Notes under the pieces: generated by a model
Seen by the model: only the letters and a program-made list of their open reading frames with translations
Told to the model about the DNA's origin: nothing
Database searches by the model: none
Assembly: GCA_024226105.1 (NCBI GenBank)
Contig: JAAELZ010000885.1
Span: 1-6,487, forward strand
Length of the DNA stretch: 6,487 nt
Origin: Pseudomonadota bacterium
GTDB lineage: Bacteria; Pseudomonadota; Gammaproteobacteria; Arenicellales; Poriferihabitantaceae
Reading direction: 5' to 3'
Translations under genes and position numbers: made by a program
Shown: piece after piece, positions 1-6,274 of the stretch
How positions within the stretch are numbered: the stretch's first letter is position 1
Layout: every line of letters starts with the position of its first letter

Positions 1-149
1 CGCAATATATTCTGGGCTGAAGCGCCGAATTGGACCCGGAGTGGGCTGTCCGCAAAAAACTGTCCCGGGTTTCATGGATGAATGCTAAGCATGACTCAAA
101 CAACTGGGTCTCCGAAATACCCGGGGCGATTCAGGTTTTGTCTTTCACA

Positions 150-158
150 TGGTACACT
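150..158 (+). promoter_or_regulatory. Candidate extended -10 promoter for the ompA-like/queA/tgt/SPOR operon
   Basis: The sequence TGGTACACT reads as an extended -10 element: a TG dinucleotide, one base, then TACACT, which matches TATAAT at four of six positions. No good -35 box lies 16-18 bp upstream, as is common for extended -10 promoters. Transcription would start near 165 and leave a leader of about 30 nt before the first gene. This is inference from one short motif. Confidence 0.28.
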
Positions 159-193
159 ATGTGCCTGTTGTTCTACCTCAGTTTTAAACCTGT

Positions 194-1342
194 TTGAGCC
201 CTTTGAATATTACAATTCGTATTTTGTCAACGTCTGCTGTTTTGTTTGCTGCGTTCGCACAGAATGCCCTTGCGCAGGAATCGCAGCTGCCGGTTTTTGA
301 TAGTTTTTCCTATTTGCGGGATTCACTGTTCAGCGGTGTTTATACCGGCAGTACCGCGAAAGTGGCAGAGCCCGTAGAGTGTACAGTGCCTCTGGTTGTA
401 ACAAAGCCACAGGCTACCCCTGCAGCTATCGTAACAGAATGTCCGGAGATATCTGTTGAACAGGGTTTTTCAAACGCCGAACGCTTCGAGCTTCAGCTGG
501 CGCTGGACAAAGCCCTGTCCCAGATTCTCAAATTGACCGTTGATTACGAGACGCTTCGTACGCGTGTGCAAAACCTTGATCCTTCAACTAATATGCAGGG
601 GAATGCTCAGCAGAGTGGAGGCAAACTACAGGCGTTAGTCGATCTGCACGCAAAACAACTGGCAGATCGTGACAGGCAACTTTCAATGTTGCAGGGTCGG
701 CTGGAAACCGCCCAAAGTGGCTACGATAGTGAAAATGCTTCGCGGTTGCTCGCTGAAAAGCAGTTGAAGATGGCTCGGGATAAGGATGCAAAAACGGAAA
801 AAGCAGACTCTGCGAGCAAAGAACAATTGAATCTTCTTTCTGAGCAACTGAAAAAAAGTGAGGTGACTATCAGGCAATTGAAAGCGGATTTGCAAGCCAG
901 GCAATCTGCCGGCGTGTTATTGAATACCAATAAAGTGGGGTTATCAGAGGAAAGTGGGCAGCAAGAGATCGATAAGCAGACGCAATCATCGTTCAAAGTC
1001 TCCAATGAATGGGTGATTGACGGGCTCAGGTTCAAGCAGGGATCAGCAGATATTGAACCTGATACCACGCAAAATCTAAACCTGTTGATCGAATACATGA
1101 AACAAAATTCTGCTCTCAGCGTTCAGATTAACGGATATACGGATAGCGTTGGATCGGTGGAATCGAACCTGCGCCTATCGCAGGCTCGCGCAGAATCCGT
1201 TGCCAGCTTCTTAGTCGGGCAGGGTGTAGATTTTTATCGAATTAAAGCAGTGGGTTATGGAGAGCGTCGCTCACTGGATGATAATGGCTCGGAGCGGGGG
1301 CGCTTCCATAACAGGCGGGTAGCCGTGCTGTTTCTGAATTAG
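194..1342 (+). CDS. Periplasmic coiled-coil protein with C-terminal OmpA peptidoglycan-binding domain
   Basis: The 382-residue product is predicted to be exported and to bind peptidoglycan. Residues 1-27 form a signal peptide (hydrophobic run about 10-22) with an ALA cleavage site before Q28; there is no lipobox cysteine, so it is probably not a lipoprotein. A region with two cysteines (C63, C83) follows. Residues about 90-240 are rich in Q, K, E, L and A and look like a long coiled coil. Residues about 268-382 are an OmpA_C/MotB-like domain: GYTDSVGS at 314-321, then LSQARAESV at 328-336, VGYGE at 353-357 and NRRV at 373-376. By analogy with OmpA, D317 and R331 should contact diaminopimelate. 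No beta-barrel is present. The start is uncertain: no ATG or GTG lies between the in-frame stop at 185-187 and the signal peptide, so TTG at 194, or TTG at 203, is the likely start. Neither has a strong ribosome binding site. The gene is followed 22 bp later by queA. Confidence 0.86.
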   Translation: MSPLNITIRILSTSAVLFAAFAQNALAQESQLPVFDSFSYLRDSLFSGVYTGSTAKVAEPVECTVPLVVTKPQATPAAIVTECPEISVEQGFSNAERFELQLALDKALSQILKLTVDYETLRTRVQNLDPSTNMQGNAQQSGGKLQALVDLHAKQLADRDRQLSMLQGRLETAQSGYDSENASRLLAEKQLKMARDKDAKTEKADSASKEQLNLLSEQLKKSEVTIRQLKADLQARQSAGVLLNTNKVGLSEESGQQEIDKQTQSSFKVSNEWVIDGLRFKQGSADIEPDTTQNLNLLIEYMKQNSALSVQINGYTDSVGSVESNLRLSQARAESVASFLVGQGVDFYRIKAVGYGERRSLDDNGSERGRFHNRRVAVLFLN

Positions 1343-1352
1343 TTGCAGACCT

Positions 1353-1357
1353 GGAAG
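1353..1357 (+). promoter_or_regulatory. Ribosome binding site deciding the TTG start of queA
   Basis: GGAAG lies 7 nt before the TTG at 1365. It supports TTG as the true start, because no ATG or GTG is available nearby in the frame and the protein from this TTG begins just where QueA proteins normally begin. Confidence 0.6.
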
Positions 1358-1364
1358 TTTCCTT

Positions 1365-2426
1365 TTGAAAACGGACGATTTTGATTATTATCTGCCGCCT
1401 GAGCTTATTGCACAGAAACCGTGTTCGCAGCGAAATGCTTCGCGGTTGCTGGTTGTCGGTCAGGCTAACACTGATTTGCAGGATTGCCAGTTTTCGGATT
1501 TTGTAGCGTTTTGCCAACCGGGTGATTTGCTGGTGGTTAACAACACACGTGTGGTACCGGCTCGCCTCCAATGCCGTAAAGCGAGCGGTGGGCAGGTAGA
1601 AGTTATGCTGGAACGGATGCTGAGCAACGGTGAGTTCCTGGCGCTGACACGCTCAAATAAGCCGCTAAAACCCGGGCTGATCTTATACATAAATGACAAC
1701 CCGGAGCTTGAATTTATATCTCGTGAAGGCGCTTTCTTCAAGTTTAAAATGCTGGATGTTGATAATACCGATGAGTTCGATGTATTTCATCGCCTCGGAG
1801 AGATGCCTCTGCCACCGTATATTAAAAGGGCTGCCGCAAAGCAGGATAGTGAACGATATCAAACCGTGTACGCTCAAACCGAAGGTGCAGTCGCCGCACC
1901 GACAGCGGGCCTGCACTTTGACGCTGAGACCTTAGAACGACTGGCATCAAAGGGCGTTGATATAGCGCAACTCACCCTGCACGTAGGGGCGGGCACCTTT
2001 CAGCCGGTTAAAGTTGAAAATATAGAGCAACATACTATGCACAAAGAATGGATTGAAGTGGGAGATGAACTTGTTGAGAAAATTGTAAAATGCAAAAGGG
2101 CAGGCAAGCGCGTGATCGCAGTAGGCACTACCACTGTGAGAGCCCTGGAGAGTGCCGCACAACATAGCTTTTTGTCAGCCTTCAGCGGGCCTACAGATAT
2201 TTTTATTTATCCGGGTTACGAGTTTAAAGTAGTGGATAGTTTGTTAACCAATTTCCATTTGCCCAAATCCACGCTGCTGATGATGATTTCAGCATTTGCG
2301 GGTACAAAACGTATTAAAGCGGTGTATCGTCATGCCGTGGCGGCGCGCTATCGGTTTTTTAGCTATGGAGATGCAATGTTATTGAATAAAGGGCAAAAAA
2401 GTACGGGTTATTTTAATGAAGTTTGA
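1365..2426 (+). CDS. queA: S-adenosylmethionine:tRNA ribosyltransferase-isomerase (QueA)
   Basis: QueA transfers and isomerises the ribosyl part of S-adenosylmethionine onto preQ1 in tRNA to give epoxyqueuosine, the step after TGT in the cytoplasmic queuosine pathway. The 353-residue product is full length for the family (about 340-360) and colinear with E. coli QueA. Visible family blocks are: FDYYLPPELIA near the N-terminus; NNTRVVPARL at 59-68; RKASGG at 71-76; GEMPLPPYI at 145-153; GAVAAPTAGLHF at 174-185; TLHVGAGTFQPV at 204-215; VGTTTVRALES at 253-263; NFHLPKSTL at 296-304; and FFSYGDAM at 331-338. The start codon is TTG with a GGAAG ribosome binding site 7 nt upstream. The 3' end overlaps tgt by 11 bp, which suggests translational coupling. 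No disrupted key block is seen. Confidence 0.97.
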   Translation: MKTDDFDYYLPPELIAQKPCSQRNASRLLVVGQANTDLQDCQFSDFVAFCQPGDLLVVNNTRVVPARLQCRKASGGQVEVMLERMLSNGEFLALTRSNKPLKPGLILYINDNPELEFISREGAFFKFKMLDVDNTDEFDVFHRLGEMPLPPYIKRAAAKQDSERYQTVYAQTEGAVAAPTAGLHFDAETLERLASKGVDIAQLTLHVGAGTFQPVKVENIEQHTMHKEWIEVGDELVEKIVKCKRAGKRVIAVGTTTVRALESAAQHSFLSAFSGPTDIFIYPGYEFKVVDSLLTNFHLPKSTLLMMISAFAGTKRIKAVYRHAVAARYRFFSYGDAMLLNKGQKSTGYFNEV

Positions 2427-3504
2427 ATTATCGGCGCTTGAGGGCCGGGCACGAAGAGGCCGGCTTGAGTTTGACCGTGGCATTGTCGATACCCCTGCTT
2501 TTATGCCTGTTGGCACCAACGGCACGGTTAAATCTCTGACTCCCGAAGAAGTTCGGGATACGGGCGCACAAATCCTGCTGGGAAATACCTTTCATCTGAT
2601 GTTGCAACCGGGTACCGAGGTGGTCAAGGCGCATGGTGATTTGCATGACTTTATGAACTGGCCCGGCCCGATACTCACTGATTCGGGCGGGTTTCAGGTT
2701 TGGAGCCTGTCGAAACTGCGAAAATTGACAGAGAAGGGCGTGCGGTTTCGATCTCCGATTGACGGTAGCGAGGTTTTTCTGGGGCCGGAAGAATCGATGC
2801 AAATTCAAACCGATCTAGGCTCGGATATCGTCATGGCCTTTGACGAGTGTACACCCTACCCGGCAACACACGAGCAAGCTGAAACCTCGATGCAGCTTTC
2901 GTTGCGCTGGGCAGCGCGGTGCAAAAAAGCCTACCGGGGCGAGGGTGCGCTGTTCGGGATCGTTCAGGGCGGGATGTATGAAGATTTGCGTGTTGAGTCA
3001 ATACGCGGGCTGCTGGACATTGGCTTTGACGGTTATGCTCTGGGTGGACTGTCCGTTGGAGAAACCAAGCAGGAGATGGCGGACGCACTGGTTTTTTGCA
3101 CACCTCACATGCCAGAGGAAAAACCACGTTATCTTATGGGGGTGGGTACGCCGCAAGATCTGATCAATGGCGTGGCATCTGGAATCGATATGTTTGATTG
3201 CGTATTGCCAACGCGTAACGCCCGTAACGGCTGGTTGTATACCTCCGATGGCGTAGTCAAAATACGCAATGCGGTTAATCGCCTGGATACCCGAGCGCTG
3301 GATCCTGCGTGTGATTGTTACACCTGTCAAAACTACTCGCGGTCTTATCTACGCCATCTGTATCATAAGCAGGAAATGCTTGTGGCTCGTTTGTGTTCAT
3401 TGCATAATATCCATTATTATCAAGATTTAATGGCAACAATGCGCGAGCAAATCCAGGCTGGAACGTTTGAAACCTGGCGTAAGCAAATGCCTGAATCAGC
3501 TTAA
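2416..3504 (+). CDS. tgt: tRNA-guanine transglycosylase (queuine tRNA-ribosyltransferase)
   Basis: TGT exchanges guanine-34 for the queuosine precursor preQ1 in tRNAs for Tyr, His, Asn and Asp. The 362-residue product aligns along its whole length with E. coli TGT (375 aa), apart from a 3-residue deletion near residue 172 and a shorter C-terminus. D89 in LTDSGGFQV and the nucleophile D261 in MFDCVLPTRNARNG correspond to E. coli D89 and D264. The zinc site is complete: C299, C301 and C304 in CDCYTC, plus H330 in SLHN. The ATG at 2416 lies inside the end of queA, and the N-terminus MKFEL is the same as in E. coli. The next gene starts 20 bp after the stop, with no hairpin between, so the two are probably co-transcribed. 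In many proteobacteria yajC-secDF follows tgt; it is absent here. Confidence 0.98.
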   Translation: MKFELSALEGRARRGRLEFDRGIVDTPAFMPVGTNGTVKSLTPEEVRDTGAQILLGNTFHLMLQPGTEVVKAHGDLHDFMNWPGPILTDSGGFQVWSLSKLRKLTEKGVRFRSPIDGSEVFLGPEESMQIQTDLGSDIVMAFDECTPYPATHEQAETSMQLSLRWAARCKKAYRGEGALFGIVQGGMYEDLRVESIRGLLDIGFDGYALGGLSVGETKQEMADALVFCTPHMPEEKPRYLMGVGTPQDLINGVASGIDMFDCVLPTRNARNGWLYTSDGVVKIRNAVNRLDTRALDPACDCYTCQNYSRSYLRHLYHKQEMLVARLCSLHNIHYYQDLMATMREQIQAGTFETWRKQMPESA

Positions 3505-3524
3505 GTATTCACTATTTCAATCAG

Positions 3525-5837
3525 ATGTTTAAAAAACACCTAAATAGTCTATTTGCATTACTGTTTTTAACCACGTTTAACCTCGCTGCGCAGGTAACCG
3601 GGGATACGGCAAAACTATCTAATTACTCCCTGGGAGTAAAAGCCTATACGGAAGGCGAATTCAGACGCGCTTTCGATGCCTGGATCATGGGCGCTTATGA
3701 AGGCGATGCGGAATCCCAGTACAATCTGGGTGTGCTTTATCTTGAGGGGCACGGTGTTGAGCGCAGTATTGAGCAGGCGCGAAGCTGGTTTATGAAGGCG
3801 GCGGAGAAAAACCGCGTTGAAGCACAGTACAACCTGGGCCACATGTCGCTAAGTGGTATGGGTGTGGAAAAAAATGTCCAGGCTGCCTTGCTATGGTGGA
3901 AACTTGCGGCTGAGGGCGGTTATGCTCAGGCACAGTTTAACTACGGCCGAGCGTTGTATCTCGGTGTTGAGGGTTATAATGACAAAGACCGTGGCCTGGA
4001 GCTGATTAGCCTGGCTGCGGAGCAAAAGGACAGGCGCGCAATCGAGTTTCTGAGTAATAATGCAGATGAAATAGCCGTGTTGACAGCGACCAAAGCAAAA
4101 CAAGTGGCGATTGCAGTTAAACCCACAGCGACAGAGGCTGAGCTAAAAGTGGCAAAAATAGTGCCGACAGCTCCTAAGAAGGTTGCCAGGGTGGATGAGC
4201 CTCTTGTGGAAGAGGACACGGTCAGTAAAGTATTACCCGCTTCTGAACCTGGAAAAATTAAACTACGTATTGTGCGTGACCAGCAACCGGTACAACAGAA
4301 CTACCTGATACGCAGCGCTGAGATACCGGCAACTATTTATGCTACAGCGGATTTACGCGTGCCAATGGGGAACATTGCGCCCGGTACTTTACTTAAGGTG
4401 ACGGGCATCAAGGAAAATAAGATTCGAGTATTGCCTGCAGTAGGTTTACCAGCTGTATGGGCTAAGCGCGAAGATCTGATATTGCAAGCAATTTACCCTA
4501 GTGTGAAAGAGGACGATACGCGTGTTTTTGCGCGACCCGGTGAAAAGAATATAGGTGTATTACCGGCTGGAACACGATTTGATGTACTTGAGCAAAATGG
4601 CAACTGGGTTAATCTACGTGTATTTACACCGGGTTATGGCTGGATCGCGGCGAGTAACCTGAAGTATTCAGGAGAAAACTCACAACAGTTAAGGGAGGCC
4701 TGGCAAGCCGAATCACTGGCCGTAAAAGATACTGAAGTGAAAGCATCGAAACCTGAAAAAATGTTGATTGCGGGCGCGAAGGTAAAAGAGGAGGTGCTGC
4801 CTGAGCAGGCAGAAGGGGCAAAAGAAACAGCTGCAACGGAAAATTCTCAGATTTCCGGGGCAGACGGCGCAATTCAAGACCAATCAAAGTCACTGACAAA
4901 TAATAATGAATGGCTGTTTAGTCAGAAAAAGGGCACACATGTTATTCACCTGTTTACCTCGCTTGATTTTGATAAGTCTTTGCGCATTTCAAAGCAGGTA
5001 CGTTATCGTGACCAGGCCCAGTTATACACTACTTTGGTAAACCAGAAACAGTCGACATTCCTGTTACTCGGGCCCTATGCAGACCAGGCCACAGCAAATG
5101 CAGCGCGTGGTGCGCTACCCGCCCGATATGCAAAACATGCACTGGTGCGCTCGCTCGCCCTGATAGCGAAAAACCGTTGCGCTAAGCGAAACTCGCTTGA
5201 TGCGCAGCAAGCAATAGGGCTGGATGCCTTTTGTGGTGGGGACGCGGCGAGTAACCTGAAGTACTCTGGAGAAAACTCACAACAGTTAAGGGAGGCCCGG
5301 CAAGCCGAATCACTGGCCGTAAAAGATAGCGAAGTGAAAGCATCGAAACCTGAAAAAATGTTGATTGCGGGTGCGAGGGCAAAGGAGGAGGTGCTGCCTG
5401 AGCAGGCAGAAGGGGTAAAAGAAACAGCTGCAACGGAAAATTCTCAGATTTCCGGGGCAGACGGCGCACTTCAAAACCAATCAAAGTCGCTGATAAATAA
5501 TAATGAATGGCTGTTTACTCAGGAAAAGGGCACACATGTTATTCACCTGTTTACTTTGCTTGATTTTGATAAGGCTTTGCGCATTTCAAAGCAGGCACGT
5601 TATCGTGACCAGGCCCAGTTATACACTACTTTGGTAAACCAAAAACAGTTGACGTTCCTGTTGCTCGGGCCCTATGCAGACAAGGCCGGGGCAAATGCAG
5701 CGCGTGGTGCGCTACCCGCCAGAATTGCAAAACATGCGCTGGTGCGCCCGCTCGCCCTGATAGCGAAAAACCGTTGCGCTAAGCGAAACCTGCTCGATGC
5801 GCAGCAGGCAAAAGGGCTGGATGCCTTTTGTTTTTAG
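3525..5837 (+). CDS. Exported SEL1-repeat / SH3-like / tandem SPOR-domain protein
   Basis: The 770-residue product has a signal peptide (residues 1-22, hydrophobic core about 8-20, cleavage near LAA|Q). About three SEL1 helical repeats follow at 62-170, recognisable from YNLGVLYLEGHGV and YNLGHMSLSGMGV and the later W...AA.....A pattern; these usually serve as protein-interaction scaffolds. A charged linker spans about 180-245. Two SH3-like beta domains follow at about 262-318 and 322-381; the second ends in WVNLRV..PGYGWIAASNLKYS. The C-terminus is a 196-residue module present twice (375-570 and 574-769), about 90% identical. Each copy has a low-complexity linker, then a SPOR domain (about 463-548 and 662-747) with WLF...KGTHVIHLF, LLLGPYAD and LP.R..KHALVR. 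SPOR domains bind denuded glycan strands of septal peptidoglycan, so a role in division or envelope maintenance is likely. The only cysteines are C552/C570 and C751/C769, one pair per module. The specific function is unknown. It is 20 bp downstream of tgt and likely in the same transcript; its ribosome binding site is weak. Confidence 0.86.
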   Translation: MFKKHLNSLFALLFLTTFNLAAQVTGDTAKLSNYSLGVKAYTEGEFRRAFDAWIMGAYEGDAESQYNLGVLYLEGHGVERSIEQARSWFMKAAEKNRVEAQYNLGHMSLSGMGVEKNVQAALLWWKLAAEGGYAQAQFNYGRALYLGVEGYNDKDRGLELISLAAEQKDRRAIEFLSNNADEIAVLTATKAKQVAIAVKPTATEAELKVAKIVPTAPKKVARVDEPLVEEDTVSKVLPASEPGKIKLRIVRDQQPVQQNYLIRSAEIPATIYATADLRVPMGNIAPGTLLKVTGIKENKIRVLPAVGLPAVWAKREDLILQAIYPSVKEDDTRVFARPGEKNIGVLPAGTRFDVLEQNGNWVNLRVFTPGYGWIAASNLKYSGENSQQLREAWQAESLAVKDTEVKASKPEKMLIAGAKVKEEVLPEQAEGAKETAATENSQISGADGAIQDQSKSLTNNNEWLFSQKKGTHVIHLFTSLDFDKSLRISKQVRYRDQAQLYTTLVNQKQSTFLLLGPYADQATANAARGALPARYAKHALVRSLALIAKNRCAKRNSLDAQQAIGLDAFCGGDAASNLKYSGENSQQLREARQAESLAVKDSEVKASKPEKMLIAGARAKEEVLPEQAEGVKETAATENSQISGADGALQNQSKSLINNNEWLFTQEKGTHVIHLFTLLDFDKALRISKQARYRDQAQLYTTLVNQKQLTFLLLGPYADKAGANAARGALPARIAKHALVRPLALIAKNRCAKRNLLDAQQAKGLDAFCF
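4646..5234 (+). repeat. In-frame tandem repeat, unit 1 (SH3-like tail + linker + SPOR)
   Basis: The 589-bp unit matches 5243-5831 at a constant offset of 597 bp (199 codons), without indels. I count about 38 base differences by eye, or roughly 93-94% identity, and 20 amino-acid differences in 196 residues. It encodes the last strand of the second SH3-like domain (AASNLKYSGE), a linker and a complete SPOR domain ending in a cysteine. Confidence 0.95.
5243..5831 (+). repeat. In-frame tandem repeat, unit 2 (SH3-like tail + linker + SPOR)
   Basis: This is the second copy of the 589-bp unit. It is joined to unit 1 by 8 bases (5235-5242, ggtgggga) that match nothing at the repeat edges and help encode the GGD joint. 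It ends two codons before the stop (TTT TAG). Its first residues copy the tail of an SH3-like domain whose body is not duplicated, so the start of this unit is a structural orphan. Confidence 0.95.
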
Positions 5838-5910
5838 CGGCTATCTTCGCCTTACTCTCAATCATAATGAGCGCATATCTGCTTAGCCAGCACTAGTAGA
5901 GGTACTATAA

Positions 5911-6092
5911 GCCATATATTTCATGATTTTACGTGATGATTGCGCAGGCCGGCAAAATTGGATCGGATATTACAGTGGCCCTTATAAATCAAAACAGGCT
6001 GATTGAGTGCCGTACTCATGTGTGATCGATTGAAGAAAATTTACTGGCCAATTGGTGGCAATAAAAAACCGTCTCGTAAAGCGGTTTATTGA
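5911..6092 (+). pseudogene. Possible decayed, frameshifted SPOR-domain fragment
   Basis: The frame from 5911 (ATG at 5923) to the stop at 6004-6006 ends in NWIGYYSGPYKSKQAD. This resembles the SPOR core strand and turn; the intact modules have TFLLLGPYADQATA in the matching place. Moving back by one base at about 6003 opens a second frame, to the stop at 6090-6092, which reads LSAVLMCDRLKKIYWPIGG. That fits the last helix and strand of a SPOR domain, where a leucine, basic residues and an aromatic/proline pair are common. Together they look like the second half of a SPOR domain broken by a one-base shift. Base-level similarity to the intact units is slight, so this would be an old or separate copy. 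Chance resemblance remains a real possibility over so short a stretch. Confidence 0.3.
6066..6087 (-). terminator. Hairpin resembling an intrinsic terminator, better on the minus strand
   Basis: AAACCG (6066-6071) pairs with CGGTTT (6082-6087). The inner bases can extend the stem imperfectly to a tetraloop. On the minus strand the stem runs into a T tract (TTTTTTATT), as in a Rho-independent terminator. On the plus strand the trailing sequence is only TTTATT, so termination of the SPOR operon here would be weak. No minus-strand gene is seen that would need it. Confidence 0.3.
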
Positions 6093-6153
6093 CAGGCTAA
6101 TCTTCGCAATAAGCAGACTAATTAAGAGCGGCTAAATCGGCGAGAATGAAACC

Positions 6154-6168
6154 ATTGAGATTCTCAAT
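6154..6168. promoter_or_regulatory. Perfect inverted repeat, operator-like
   Basis: ATTGAGA and TCTCAAT flank a single central T, giving a perfect 7+7 palindrome about 105 bp before the start of the downstream gene. The size suits a dimeric repressor or activator site. I do not recognise it as the box of a known regulator, and the assignment as an operator is inference. Confidence 0.35.
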
Positions 6169-6190
6169 ATATCTATAAGTAGCATTTTAA

Positions 6191-6219
6191 TGAATCGATT
6201 CAAAAATTTGATTAAATCA
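6191..6219. promoter_or_regulatory. Two adjacent palindromes upstream of the last gene
   Basis: TGAATCGATTCA (6191-6202) is a perfect 12-bp palindrome. Seven bases after it, TGATT-A-AATCA (6209-6219) is an 11-bp palindrome with one central base. The second resembles an FNR/CRP-type site (TTGAT...ATCA), but the spacer between half-sites is 3 rather than 4, so I do not call it one. Confidence 0.3.
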
Positions 6220-6227
6220 TCCAAACA

Positions 6228-6241
6228 CTAACCTTAGTTAG
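6228..6241 (+). promoter_or_regulatory. Small hairpin in the leader of the last gene
   Basis: CTAAC (6228-6232) and GTTAG (6237-6241) can pair around a 4-base loop, 33 bp before the start codon at 6275. It could be a DNA site or a small mRNA structure. It is short enough to occur by chance in AT-rich DNA. Confidence 0.2.
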
Positions 6242-6261
6242 CGCCAATGAGAGTTATTTTT

Positions 6262-6265
6262 AGGA
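6262..6265 (+). promoter_or_regulatory. Ribosome binding site deciding the TTG start of the last gene
   Basis: AGGA lies 9 nt before the TTG at 6275. The frame is closed by a stop at 6248-6250 and has no ATG or GTG between that stop and the TTG, so TTG is the only reasonable start. Confidence 0.5.
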
Positions 6266-6274
6266 AAAAAGAGT

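Larger units (their letters stand above)
5838..6274. other. Intergenic region without an intact gene
   Basis: This stretch of about 440 bp between the SPOR gene and the next gene is visibly richer in A and T than its neighbours and has stops in every frame. It holds, in order: a possible decayed SPOR fragment (5911-6092), a hairpin (6066-6087) and a cluster of inverted repeats (6154-6241). I see no tRNA or other RNA gene. A TTGACA hexamer lies at 6089-6094 but has no convincing -10 box at the right distance. Confidence 0.7.

Noticed and set aside
34..70. ACCCGG (34-39) and CCGGGT (65-70) as a terminator stem
   Set aside because: The arms are only 6 bp with a 25-base loop and no T tract after the stem, so they fit neither a terminator nor an element end.
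1..87. Open frames entering from the left edge: + strand frames stopping at 79-81 and 85-87, and a minus-strand frame from an ATG at 75 running off the window
   Set aside because: Each is under 30 codons and none resembles a known protein end or start. Either could belong to a neighbouring gene, but nothing in the sequence decides it.
82..300. A + strand reading frame of 72 codons overlapping the start of the OmpA-like gene
   Set aside because: It is rich in Cys, Phe and Tyr, has no recognisable domain, and overlaps the convincing signal peptide of the OmpA-like gene in another frame. I considered a frameshifted N-terminal extension of that gene, but it does not look like a signal sequence.
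4624..5484. Two similar minus-strand reading frames (4624-4899 and 5182-5484)
   Set aside because: They are antisense shadows of the duplicated linker. Their similarity to each other comes from the repeat, not from a real gene family.
4646..5831. The 589-bp repeat as a mobile element or CRISPR-like array
   Set aside because: Both copies are coding in the same frame of one gene, lack terminal inverted repeats or target duplications, and encode SPOR modules. A simple tandem duplication explains them.
5857..5907. Short stems CTCA...TGAG (5857-5871) and TAGTA-gagg-TACTA (5894-5907) as a terminator for the SPOR gene
   Set aside because: The stems are 4-5 bp, contain little GC, and have no T run after them. 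No clear + strand terminator follows the SPOR gene.
6208..6220. An FNR box (TTGAT....ATCAA)
   Set aside because: The half-sites TTGAT and ATCAT are separated by 3 rather than 4 bases and the second half-site has a mismatch.
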